Source: Oscillospiraceae bacterium (GTDB taxonomy: Bacteria > Bacillota > Clostridia > Oscillospirales > Oscillospiraceae). From it: a stretch of 9,021 nt of DNA. The stretch spans positions 1-9,021 of the forward strand of contig JAFXBH010000234.1 of NCBI GenBank assembly GCA_017521875.1. Direction: 5' to 3'. The notes beneath the pieces are model-generated. The model did not search any database. It saw only the letters and a list, made by a program, of their open reading frames with translations, and was not told where the DNA came from. A program made the translations under genes and the position numbers. Each line of letters begins with the position of its first letter. Position 1 is the first letter of the stretch. Positions 1 through 6,719 of this stretch are shown piece after piece.

Positions 1-399
1 AAGATTTTGGGCCATTCTCATCATTTCTGGGCTGAAATCACAAAACTGGCAAGCGAAGAGGAGCGTAACGGTCCCCAATGGAGTAAAGTGATTCCCGGCA
101 CCATTGAGCGATTAATGCGTGAATGTCCTAACCTCTATGGCGATCTGTCTGCAGGCAGCGGCGGTACCGCTATGATGCGTGATCCGGAATACGCAGCCAA
201 GTTTATGACAGAGTTCTCTGACCGTCTTCTCTACGGCACAGATATCTGCGAAAAGATCAGTATGAAGCCAGGATCCCTACCCTACGACTTTGGTCCGTTC
301 CTGGATAATATGGCAATAACCGGTATGATTTCTATGGACGTTTACAACAAAATTGTCCGCTATAACGCAATAAAGTTGCTGAACCTTGATATGGAATAA
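1..399 (+). CDS. Amidohydrolase (amidohydrolase_2, TIM-barrel) family protein, C-terminal part only
   Basis: The gene is cut by the window start; the frame is open from base 1 and ends at TAA 397-399, giving the last 132 residues. The fragment fits the second half of a TIM-barrel metal-dependent hydrolase of the amidohydrolase_2 (ACMSD-related) superfamily. GHSHHFW (fragment residues 4-10) fits the strand-5 histidine motif, PNLYGDLSA (43-51) the strand-6 region, and GTD (79-81) the strand that supplies the conserved catalytic/metal-site Asp. The end, DVYNKIVRYNAIKLL (113-127), matches the closing helix in which enzymes of this family have a K-I-x-x-x-N-A-x-x-L-L pattern. Such enzymes hydrolyse or decarboxylate small cyclic or carboxylated substrates in the cytoplasm. 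The true start is unseen; a TTG at 7 opens the frame but is not a convincing start. The aminotransferase follows after 47 AT-rich bases, so co-transcription is likely. Family call is firm; substrate unknown. Confidence 0.85.
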   Translation, partial: KILGHSHHFWAEITKLASEEERNGPQWSKVIPGTIERLMRECPNLYGDLSAGSGGTAMMRDPEYAAKFMTEFSDRLLYGTDICEKISMKPGSLPYDFGPFLDNMAITGMISMDVYNKIVRYNAIKLLNLDME

Positions 400-446
400 A
401 AATTAAAAATTATAAAATACAAATCAATAAGAAAAGAGGAATTATT

Positions 447-1730
447 ATGGAAAAATTAGCATTGTTGGGCGGCACCCCTATTATCAAGGAAACCCCCAAG
501 GAACTGTTCCGTTGGCCTATCATCGGCAAGGAAGACGAGGAAGTAGCGCTGGATGTTATTCGTAACAACCGTTACTCCGGCACTGACATCAGCGAGAAGT
601 TCGGCGAAGAGTTTGCCGCATGGCAGGGTGTTAAGTATGGCCTTCCCTTCTGCAACGGCACTATGTCCTTGGCCGCTGCTATGTTTGCGATTGGTCTGAA
701 GGAAGGCGACGAAATGATCTGCACCACCAAGACCTATTGGGCCAGCGCTGCTCCCGCAAACACCTTCGGTGTCAAGACCGTATTCTGCAACATCGACAAC
801 AACCTGAGTATGGACCCCACTGACATTGAGCGCTGCATCACTCCCAAGACCAAGGCTATTATGGTTGTCCACTACGTGGCATATCCCTGCGATATGGATC
901 CTATTATGGAAATCGCCAAGAAGCATAACCTGAAGGTTATCGAGGACGTTTCCCACGCACAGGGCGGTTTGTACAAGGGCAAGAAGTTGGGTACCTTCGG
1001 CGATGTGGCTGCTATGTCCATGATGAGCGGCAAATCCTTTGCTGCCGGTGAGTTGGGTATGTTCATTACCAACGAAAGAAAGTACTACGAGCGTGCTTTG
1101 GCTTACGGCCACCACGAGCGTTTTGACGAGAAGCACATCCAGGAATGTGACGACCTGAGACACTACTATTACATCACCATGGGCGCTGTTAAGGGCCGTG
1201 CAAACCAACTTTGCACCGCTTTGGCACGGGTACAGTTGAAGTACTACGATGAAAGATGCGCTGAAATCCGCCGCGCTATGAACTACTTCTGGGATCTGCT
1301 GGAAGGCCTGCCCGGCATCCGTCCCATTCGTGTTGATGAGAGCACCGGCTCCAATATGGCTGGTTGGTACTGCCCCCACGGTCTGTATGTTGCAGAAGAA
1401 CTCCACGGTCTGTCCGTAAACCGCTTCTGCGAGGCTGTTAGAGCAGAAATCGACGGTCAGTGTGGCCCTGGCGGCAACGAGTGCCTGCACACCCACAAGT
1501 TCTTCACCGAGTTTGCTGTTAACAAGACTGATGAAGACCCCACTCTGCAGAAGTCTGTTGATATCGAATGCTTCTCTATTCCTTGGTTCATCCACTGCGA
1601 TAAGGAATGGATCGAGAGATACGCCTCCGGCTTCCGTAAGGTTATCGAAAACCACGAGCAACTGTTGGAAGACGACGAAAAGAAGAAGCAGCAAGGCCGT
1701 TGGATCGGCACCGGCAGCAAGGTCCGTTAA
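447..1730 (+). CDS. DegT/DnrJ/EryC1/StrS-family PLP aminotransferase
   Basis: A 427-residue fold-type I PLP enzyme, normal to slightly long for the family. The start is ATG 447, with AAGAGGA at 434-440 as ribosome binding site. The N-terminus LALLGGTPI (4-12) is the usual opening of sugar and cyclitol aminotransferases in this family. NGT (70-72) lies where the family binds the PLP phosphate, IEDVSHAQGG (165-174) holds the Asp (167) that contacts the pyridine nitrogen, and SMMSGKSFAAGELGM (191-205) places Lys196 as the Schiff-base lysine. The canonical G-E-G-G after the lysine reads G-E-L-G here. The last 20 or so residues are a charged Asp/Glu/Lys/Gln tail. These enzymes usually transfer an amino group from Glu or Gln to a keto-sugar or keto-cyclitol. 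Lysine is almost always AAG and many codons end in C, unlike the next gene, which suggests high expression or separate origin. Neighbours are an amidohydrolase upstream and an SGNH hydrolase downstream. Family certain, substrate unknown. Confidence 0.92.
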   Translation: MEKLALLGGTPIIKETPKELFRWPIIGKEDEEVALDVIRNNRYSGTDISEKFGEEFAAWQGVKYGLPFCNGTMSLAAAMFAIGLKEGDEMICTTKTYWASAAPANTFGVKTVFCNIDNNLSMDPTDIERCITPKTKAIMVVHYVAYPCDMDPIMEIAKKHNLKVIEDVSHAQGGLYKGKKLGTFGDVAAMSMMSGKSFAAGELGMFITNERKYYERALAYGHHERFDEKHIQECDDLRHYYYITMGAVKGRANQLCTALARVQLKYYDERCAEIRRAMNYFWDLLEGLPGIRPIRVDESTGSNMAGWYCPHGLYVAEELHGLSVNRFCEAVRAEIDGQCGPGGNECLHTHKFFTEFAVNKTDEDPTLQKSVDIECFSIPWFIHCDKEWIERYASGFRKVIENHEQLLEDDEKKKQQGRWIGTGSKVR

Positions 1731-1744
1731 TTGGATTGTATTTT

Positions 1745-1777
1745 TAGAGCCTTCTGCCATATTGGCAGAAGGCTCTA
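1745..1777 (+). terminator. Perfect 14-bp hairpin between aminotransferase and SGNH gene (weak terminator or processing/attenuation element)
   Basis: Bases 1745-1758 pair perfectly with 1764-1777 around a five-base loop. The hairpin begins 15 bases after the aminotransferase stop and ends 28 bases before the next ATG. The following bases (TGTCTTTAAATT) form only a broken U-tract, so termination is probably partial. It may separate expression of the two genes or protect the 3' end of the upstream message. The structure is certain; the function is inferred. Confidence 0.65.
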
Positions 1778-1805
1778 TGTCTTTAAATTAAGTAAGGAAA
1801 TTCGT

Positions 1806-2798
1806 ATGAAGGATTTATTTCACAATGTCTATGAGGTAATTGAAGAAAACGGTCGATACTGTCCTACCCGGTTTACGCAAAAGCAGATCTGTTCACTGGA
1901 CAGGATAAATCCGTCTTTTGCAAACAACGGCCGTACTTCTGCCGGTGTAAGTCTTGTGTTTGACACCGATTCTGAGGAAATATCCTTTTCTTATCAATAC
2001 AATGTTTTATACACCACCATTGGCGGATTTGATGTGTATGAAAATGGAAAATTTTTATACAATCAGGTACTCCCCATCTCTTCCTGCGAAGGTACATTCC
2101 GCTACAGAAAGGAAACTTCCGGTCTAACCCGGTTGGAGATCTTCCTGCCTGCCAACGCACAGATGTGGTTATGGGACTTTCATTTAGGCAACTTCTCCTT
2201 TGTGGAACAGGAAAAAAACAAGACAATTCTGTTTTATGGAGATTCCATAACCCAGTCTGCATATTTTCCCACGCCTTCCCTGTCTTTTGCTCCTACTGTT
2301 GCCCGGAAATTATCTGCAAAGTTTATCAACCGTGGTGTTGGATCTCTTTTCTATGATGTCAATAGTCTGGATGAAAATGACACCATCCACCCCGATATTA
2401 TTCTGATAATCCTTGGATTAAATGATCTGGCAAAACACCAAGATGGAGAATTGGTCGTTGTCAACGATGAGGTACAATTTTGCGACCAGCAGGATATTCC
2501 CTATCTCATAGGAAACGCAGAAGCGTATCTGGGAAAGATGAAACAGATTTACCCTAATGCAGAAATTTTCTGTGTGCCGCTATTTTGGTGTCCCGCATTG
2601 AAAGATGATTGGGCGCTATCCATTACAGATATATATGAGGAGCGAATCCGTAATCTGTTAAAGGAAATGGATATTGTCTGTGTGGAAGGCTGTGGTCTGA
2701 CACCCCACTTATTGGAATGTTATGCACCGGACAGGATTCACCACTCTGCTCTTGGCGCACAAGCATTTGCCAATTCTATATTAGAATATCTTGCATAA
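1806..2798 (+). CDS. SGNH/GDSL hydrolase with N-terminal GxDLY-type domain
   Basis: A 330-residue esterase/acyl-hydrolase-type protein. ATG 1806 is chosen because TAAGGAAA at 1793-1800 sits five bases upstream; the frame is open back to a TTG at 1731, but that would read through the hairpin and lacks a ribosome binding site. Residues 1 to about 130 form a beta-rich domain with GFDVY (74-78), matching the GxDLY signature found before SGNH domains. The SGNH domain starts near 139: ILFYGDSITQ (141-150) is block I with nucleophile Ser147, NRGVGS (175-180) fits block II, GLND (204-207) is block III with Asn206, and DRIHHSALGA (309-318) is block V with catalytic Asp309 and His312. All four catalytic blocks are present. 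There is no signal peptide, so the protein is probably cytoplasmic. Relatives remove acyl groups from carbohydrates or other small esters. The gene is more AT-rich than the aminotransferase before it and ends just before a GC-rich hairpin. Confidence 0.88.
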   Translation: MKDLFHNVYEVIEENGRYCPTRFTQKQICSLDRINPSFANNGRTSAGVSLVFDTDSEEISFSYQYNVLYTTIGGFDVYENGKFLYNQVLPISSCEGTFRYRKETSGLTRLEIFLPANAQMWLWDFHLGNFSFVEQEKNKTILFYGDSITQSAYFPTPSLSFAPTVARKLSAKFINRGVGSLFYDVNSLDENDTIHPDIILIILGLNDLAKHQDGELVVVNDEVQFCDQQDIPYLIGNAEAYLGKMKQIYPNAEIFCVPLFWCPALKDDWALSITDIYEERIRNLLKEMDIVCVEGCGLTPHLLECYAPDRIHHSALGAQAFANSILEYLA

Positions 2799-2803
2799 CA
2801 AGA

Positions 2804-2827
2804 CCCCCGGTGCTGATGCACCGGGGG
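2804..2827. terminator. GC-rich hairpin between convergent genes (bidirectional terminator)
   Basis: Ten bases at 2804-2813 pair perfectly with 2818-2827 around a TGAT loop. It starts five bases after the SGNH stop and lies 17 bases beyond the glyA stop on the other strand. On the minus strand the stem is followed by TCTTGTTATG, a moderate U-rich tail; on the plus strand by ATTTAAACTT. It probably serves both converging genes, glyA rather better. Confidence 0.75.
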
Positions 2828-2844
2828 ATTTAAACTTGCAAACA

Positions 2845-4098
2845 TCATTTGTACATAGGGAATTTTTCGCAGATATCTGCAACGGTGTCACGGACTTCCT
2901 TGGCAGTACCTTCAAAGTCACGGGCAGTCAGCGCAATACAATGGGCAATACGCTCCATCTCTTCTGCGCCCAGACCGCGGGTGGTCACGGCAGCGGTGCC
3001 GATTCGGACGCCACTGGTAATGGTGGGTTTCTGAGGATCGTTGGGAATAGCATTCTTATTCAGGGTAATATGATTTGCATCACAACGGGTCTGCATTTCG
3101 ATACCGGTGATATTCATAGGCCGCAGATCAGCCAGCATCAGATGATTATCAGTACCACCGGTAACCAAATCGAACCCTTCCTTCAACAGGGCGTTTGCCA
3201 TTACCTTTGCATTGGATACGATGTTAGCAGCGTAGGTCTTGAACTCAGGAGTCATAGCCTCCTTGAAACAGACTGCCTTTGCAGCGATGATGTGCTCAAG
3301 AGGACCGCCCTGGGTACCGGGGAACACGGCAGAGTTCAGTTTCTTGGCGAACTCTTCTTTCGCCAGAATCAGACCGCCGCGAGGACCGCGAAGAGTCTTG
3401 TGGGTAGTAGTGGTAACTACATCGGCATAAGGAACAGGACTCTGGTGAGCGCCGCCGGCTACAAGGCCGGCAATGTGAGCCATATCCACCATCAGGATAG
3501 CGCCTACTTCATGGGCAATATCAGCAAAAATCTTAAAGTCAATGGCTCTGGGGTATGCAGAAGCACCGGCGATCACCAGTTTAGGCTGGTGCTTCTTGGC
3601 CAGATCCCGGATCTGATCATAGTCGATCAGGCCGGTTTCCGGGTTGACATCATAAGCCACTGCATTAAAGTACTTACCGGAGATGTTTGCGGGACAACCG
3701 TGGGTCAGGTGACCGCCGTTAGCAAGACTCATACCTAAAAGGGTATCTCCGGGATTCAAAAGAGCAACTTCCACTGCCATATTGGCCTGCGCGCCGGAAT
3801 GGGGCTGCACATTGGCAAATTCTGCGCCGAACAGTTTCTTTGCTCTCTCAATACATAAAGTCTCCAATTCGTCAACACACTGGCAACCACCATAATAACG
3901 CTTGCCAGGCAAGCCTTCTGCATATTTATTAGTCAGCACGGTACCCATTGCAGCAATCACTGCAGGAGATGCAAAGTTTTCCGATGCGATCAGTTCCAAG
4001 CCATCCTGCTGGCGGGACATTTCGTCCGCCATCATGCGAGCAACTTCCTCATCATACTGGGATACGAAGCCAATGGAGTCAAGAACCTTTGATAACAT
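2845..4098 (-). CDS. glyA: Serine hydroxymethyltransferase
   Basis: Interconverts L-serine plus tetrahydrofolate with glycine plus 5,10-methylene-tetrahydrofolate. It is the main source of one-carbon units and a PLP enzyme of the cytoplasm. The 417-residue length is standard for bacterial GlyA. Visible signatures are [12 protein letters not shown] (36-47), [14 protein letters not shown] (58-71), [12 protein letters not shown] (98-109), [11 protein letters not shown] (204-214) with Asp205 and His208 at the cofactor, and [14 protein letters not shown] (229-242) with Lys234 as Schiff-base lysine. [14 protein letters not shown] (362-375) is the conserved C-terminal motif containing the carboxylate-binding Arg. 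The start is fixed by AAAGAGGT (4106-4113), seven bases upstream. No truncation or frameshift is seen. The gene is alone on its strand between terminators and is preceded by a glycine riboswitch and intrinsic terminator, so expression should respond to the glycine it makes or consumes. Confidence 0.98.
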   Translation of the reverse strand: MLSKVLDSIGFVSQYDEEVARMMADEMSRQQDGLELIASENFASPAVIAAMGTVLTNKYAEGLPGKRYYGGCQCVDELETLCIERAKKLFGAEFANVQPHSGAQANMAVEVALLNPGDTLLGMSLANGGHLTHGCPANISGKYFNAVAYDVNPETGLIDYDQIRDLAKKHQPKLVIAGASAYPRAIDFKIFADIAHEVGAILMVDMAHIAGLVAGGAHQSPVPYADVVTTTTHKTLRGPRGGLILAKEEFAKKLNSAVFPGTQGGPLEHIIAAKAVCFKEAMTPEFKTYAANIVSNAKVMANALLKEGFDLVTGGTDNHLMLADLRPMNITGIEMQTRCDANHITLNKNAIPNDPQKPTITSGVRIGTAAVTTRGLGAEEMERIAHCIALTARDFEGTAKEVRDTVADICEKFPMYK

Positions 4099-4128
4099 AG
4101 TATTTACCTCTTTCTAAATTCTGGTAAC

Positions 4129-4158
4129 AAAAAAACAGGCACCCTTGAGGACTGCCTG
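4129..4158 (-). terminator. Intrinsic terminator in the glyA leader (riboswitch expression platform)
   Basis: On the minus strand CAGGCA (4153-4158) pairs with TGCCTG (4136-4141). Within the loop a CCT/GGG helix including a G-T pair can extend the stem, with bulged bases. Seven T residues (4129-4135) follow directly. It lies between the glycine aptamer and the glyA ribosome binding site, the place expected for a transcription-terminating expression platform. Confidence 0.85.
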
Positions 4159-4189
4159 CACAGGATCATCGCAATTGCGATTGACAGCA

Positions 4190-4264
4190 TCTCTGTCCAT
4201 TTGCCTGAGAGATTCGGCATTTGCCTTGCACCTTCGGCACACAACTGAATGTGTTCTCCAGAGA
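4190..4264 (-). promoter_or_regulatory. Glycine riboswitch, single aptamer, upstream of glyA
   Basis: Read on the minus strand, the segment follows the glycine aptamer consensus in order: CTCTGGAGA, then GCCGAAGGTGCAA, then a variable stem, then AATCTCTCAGGCAAA and GGACAGAG. The outer P1 helix is visible as TCTCTG (4259-4264) pairing perfectly with CAGAGA (4190-4195). Glycine riboswitches control glycine cleavage, glycine transport and glyA genes; this one precedes glyA and is followed by a terminator. Only one complete aptamer is present, not the common tandem pair. An ACCGAAGG-containing hairpin sits just upstream where a second aptamer would be. Whether glycine turns the gene on or off is not settled by the sequence. 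Confidence 0.93.
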
Positions 4265-4272
4265 GTCCTCCA

Positions 4273-4301
4273 CCTTCGGTTCTGCGACGCATATCCAAAG
4301 G
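4273..4301 (-). other. Upstream hairpin of the glycine riboswitch leader (possible ghost aptamer remnant)
   Basis: On the minus strand CCTTTGG (4295-4301) pairs with CCGAAGG (4273-4279), seven pairs including one G-T, around a 15-base loop. The 3' arm lies within ACCGAAGG, the core motif of glycine aptamers, yet the rest of an aptamer is missing. It may be a structural partner for the single aptamer or a degenerate copy. The pairing is visible; the role is a guess. Confidence 0.4.
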
Positions 4302-4331
4302 TTTCAACGGTATGTTCACTTGTATATATAT

Positions 4332-4359
4332 AGTATAAACGCTTTTTGGAATTTGTCAA
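4332..4359 (-). promoter_or_regulatory. glyA: Sigma-A promoter for the glyA leader
   Basis: On the minus strand there is a perfect TTGACA (-35, 4354-4359), a 16-base spacer and TATACT (-10, 4332-4337), followed by an AT-rich run. Transcription should start near 4325, which places the whole upstream hairpin, aptamer and terminator in the leader RNA. Confidence 0.82.
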
Positions 4360-4385
4360 TAGGTTGTGGTTTTTCATAACAATAA

Positions 4386-4412
4386 GCCTGCTGCCAAATT
4401 TCGGCAGCAGGC
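4386..4412 (-). terminator. Terminator downstream of tex
   Basis: Ten perfect GC-rich pairs (4386-4395 with 4403-4412) surround a seven-base loop. After an A-C mismatch, four more A-T pairs (4381-4384 with 4414-4417) are possible. On the minus strand the stem is followed by the T-rich TTATTGTTATG. It begins six bases past the tex stop and lies just upstream of the glyA promoter, insulating the two units. Confidence 0.8.
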
Positions 4413-4418
4413 CTATTA

Positions 4419-6575
4419 TCAGGTTTCTTTGGGAATATTTTTCATAGTTAGTCCAATGCGCTTCCGATCAACATCCACTTCCAGAACCGCAACCTTCACC
4501 ACATCGCCCACTTTCACGATCTCCGAAGGATGGCGAATCTTTCGGTTGCATACCTGAGAAATATGCACAAGACCGTCTTGATGGACACCGATATCCACAA
4601 ACACACCGAAGTCAATCACATTCCGGACAGTGCCGGACAAAACCATACCTGGTTTCAAATCCTTCATCTCCAGTACATCCGTGCGAAGAATGGGCGCAGG
4701 CAGGTCATCACGGGGATCACGGCCGGGTTTCTGCAGTTCCTTAGCCACATCCTCCAGCGTAGGTACACCGACGCCACAACGCTCAGCCGCTTCGGAGATG
4801 CCTATGGATTCCAAACGGCTACCCAACTCTGCGATGTTACCTTTTGCTACATCGGCTTTGGTATAGCCACAAAGGCTCAGCAAGGTCTCTGCTGCCCCAT
4901 ATGCCTCCGGGTGGACACCGGTGTTATCCAGAATTTCCTTGCTCTCAGGCACTCGCAGGAAGCCTGCGCACTGCTGGTAGGCTTTGGGACCCAGTTTGGG
5001 AACTTTTTTCAGTTGGTTTCGGGATGTAAATGCGCCGTTTTCCTCCCGATAGGCCACAACATTCTTGGCCGTAGTACCGTTCAGACCGGAGACCTGCTGG
5101 AGCAAACTGACAGAGGCCGTGTTCAAGTCCACGCCCACCGCATTCACGCAGTCTTCCACCACACCGCACAAGGCCTGATCCAACTGTTTCTGAGGGCAAT
5201 CGTGCTGGTACTGACCCACACCGATCGCCTTAGGGTCAATCTTCACCAGTTCTGCCAGCGGATCTTGCAGCCGTCTTGCGATGGATACGGCAGAACGGAG
5301 GTTTACATCATAATCCGGGAATTCCTCTGCCGCCAATTTGGAAGCAGAATACACAGATGCACCGGCTTCATTCACAATCATATAACTGACGCCCGGCAGT
5401 TTTTTCAACATTTCAACCGTCATAGCCTCGGTTTCCCGGGACGCTGTTCCGTTGCCGATAGCAATATGCTTGACTCCGTGTTTCCTAGCCATTGCAGACA
5501 GTTGGTCAATGGCTTCCTCTTTTTTTCGCTGAGAGAATGTGGGATATACCACAGTGGTATCCAAAACACGGCCGGTTGAGTCCACCACAGCCACTTTGCA
5601 TCCGTTTTTATATCCAGGGTCTAAGCCCATGGTTACAAAACCTTTTACCGGCGGCTGCATCAGCAAAGGCTTCAGATTGAGCGCAAAGTTAGCAATCGCC
5701 GATTCCGCTGCCCGGTCAGTCAGAGTATTGCGCAGTTCCCGCTCAATACTGGGAGCAATCAGCCTGTCAAAGGCATCCTCCGCTGCCGCTTTCACAAAGG
5801 CAGAGACCTGCATGGTGGGCTTCAATACCATTCGGCATACCAACGCCTGACCTTCCACACCGGGCAGACTGGCAGAGACTTTCAAAAATCCCTCCCGCTC
5901 GCCCCGGTTGATGGCCAAAATCTGGTGGTTCAACAGGCGGGATGCCTGGGCAGAGAAACTGTAATACAGTCTGTATACACTATCGGTTTCCGGATCGGTG
6001 GCCTGCACGGTCACATTGGCAAAACGCTCCATTTTCAGCCGGAGGGCTTTTCGGATATCCGCATCGTCGGAAATAATCTCTGCAATAATATCAGATGCGC
6101 CTTGCAGGGCATCTTCCAAAGTCTCTACGCCCTTTTCCGGATCAATGTAGTCCTGCGCCAGCGCAGCAGGGTCTTCCCCATTTTGGGCAAAGATGGCCAG
6201 CGCCAAGGGCTCTAAACCTTTTTCCTTTGCCACAGTGGCGCGGGTACGGCGTTTCTGCTTATAGGGGCGGTACAAATCTTCCACTTCTGCCAGTGTCTTG
6301 GCATCCAGAATGGCCTGTTCCAGTTCCGGTGTCAGTTTTTCCTGGGCGGCAATGGATTTTACCACCTCTTCTTTTCGTTCCTGCAGATTCCGCAGATATT
6401 GCAGTCGCGTCTCAAGATTACGCAGGGTTGTATCGTCCATACTGCCGTGCATTTCTTTCCGGTACCGGGCGATAAACGGAATGGTGTTTCCCTCATCCAG
6501 CAAGGTAACCACATTCCGGACATATTCTGTCTTCTGGCTTAATTCCAGCGCCAGAGATGCAATAATATTTTCCAT
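4419..6575 (-). CDS. tex: Tex family RNA-binding transcriptional accessory protein
   Basis: A 718-residue nucleic-acid-binding protein of the Tex/YhgF family, close to the usual length. The N-terminal helical Tex region carries the hallmarks TIPFIARYRKE (31-41) and VEDLYRPYKQKRRTRA (98-113). The YqgF/RNase H-like domain starts near GLDPGYKNG (317-325) and includes IAIGNGTASRETE (371-383) and VNEAGASVYSAS (401-412). SIARRLQDPLAELVKIDP (431-448) follows, then helix-hairpin-helix segments (about 483-560, for example VSGLNGTTAKNVVAYR). The S1 RNA-binding domain is at about 640-711 (GTVRNVIDFGVFVDIG). Tex proteins bind RNA/DNA and are linked to transcript-level control and stress tolerance; the precise role in this organism is unknown. 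ATG 6575 has AGGAGA (6581-6586) five bases upstream. The gene has its own promoter and terminator and looks intact. Confidence 0.97.
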   Translation of the reverse strand: MENIIASLALELSQKTEYVRNVVTLLDEGNTIPFIARYRKEMHGSMDDTTLRNLETRLQYLRNLQERKEEVVKSIAAQEKLTPELEQAILDAKTLAEVEDLYRPYKQKRRTRATVAKEKGLEPLALAIFAQNGEDPAALAQDYIDPEKGVETLEDALQGASDIIAEIISDDADIRKALRLKMERFANVTVQATDPETDSVYRLYYSFSAQASRLLNHQILAINRGEREGFLKVSASLPGVEGQALVCRMVLKPTMQVSAFVKAAAEDAFDRLIAPSIERELRNTLTDRAAESAIANFALNLKPLLMQPPVKGFVTMGLDPGYKNGCKVAVVDSTGRVLDTTVVYPTFSQRKKEEAIDQLSAMARKHGVKHIAIGNGTASRETEAMTVEMLKKLPGVSYMIVNEAGASVYSASKLAAEEFPDYDVNLRSAVSIARRLQDPLAELVKIDPKAIGVGQYQHDCPQKQLDQALCGVVEDCVNAVGVDLNTASVSLLQQVSGLNGTTAKNVVAYREENGAFTSRNQLKKVPKLGPKAYQQCAGFLRVPESKEILDNTGVHPEAYGAAETLLSLCGYTKADVAKGNIAELGSRLESIGISEAAERCGVGVPTLEDVAKELQKPGRDPRDDLPAPILRTDVLEMKDLKPGMVLSGTVRNVIDFGVFVDIGVHQDGLVHISQVCNRKIRHPSEIVKVGDVVKVAVLEVDVDRKRIGLTMKNIPKET

Positions 6576-6602
6576 AGTACTCTCCTGATATTTGATAGGT
6601 AA

Positions 6603-6631
6603 ACTATACCATATTTATGCCGGTTTTTCAA
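6603..6631 (-). promoter_or_regulatory. tex: Sigma-A promoter for tex
   Basis: On the minus strand there is TTGAAA (-35, 6626-6631), a 17-base spacer and TATAGT (-10, 6603-6608), each matching five of six consensus bases. Transcription would start near 6596, giving a leader of about 20 bases before the tex start. It is arranged back to back with the promoter of the propeller gene. Confidence 0.8.
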
Positions 6632-6655
6632 CGAGAATATATTTCAGCATTGCAC

Positions 6656-6684
6656 TTGCACCCACAAAAATATAGTGGTATAAT
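6656..6684 (+). promoter_or_regulatory. Sigma-A promoter for the propeller membrane protein
   Basis: A perfect TATAAT (-10) at 6679-6684 lies 17 bases after a weak -35, TTGCAC (6656-6661, only TTG matching). An identical TTGCAC directly precedes it at 6650-6655. A weak -35 beside a perfect -10 leaves room for an activator, but none can be identified. Confidence 0.7.
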
Positions 6685-6719
6685 ATACTGGATTTCCACG
6701 CTCATAGGAGGTTGATTCT

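Noticed and set aside
456..1760. A 434-codon open frame antisense to nearly the whole aminotransferase gene
   Set aside because: Its predicted protein has no recognisable motif and a biased Val/Leu/Ala composition, while the plus-strand frame has clear PLP-enzyme motifs and a ribosome binding site. It is a by-product of the strong codon bias of that gene.
1731..1805. A 25-codon N-terminal extension of the SGNH gene from TTG 1731
   Set aside because: It would begin directly after the previous stop, run through the 14-bp hairpin and lack a ribosome binding site; ATG 1806 has a good one.
2791..3738. A 315-codon plus-strand frame opposite glyA
   Set aside because: It lies antisense to an unmistakable serine hydroxymethyltransferase, overlaps the end of the SGNH gene and the terminator hairpin, and shows no protein-family features.
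4145..4333. Short plus- and minus-strand frames across the glyA leader
   Set aside because: The region is fully explained by the glycine riboswitch, its upstream hairpin, terminator and promoter.
4530..5579. A 349-codon plus-strand frame opposite tex
   Set aside because: It mirrors conserved Tex domains on the other strand; its translation is His/Gln/Cys-rich without motifs and has no ribosome binding site.
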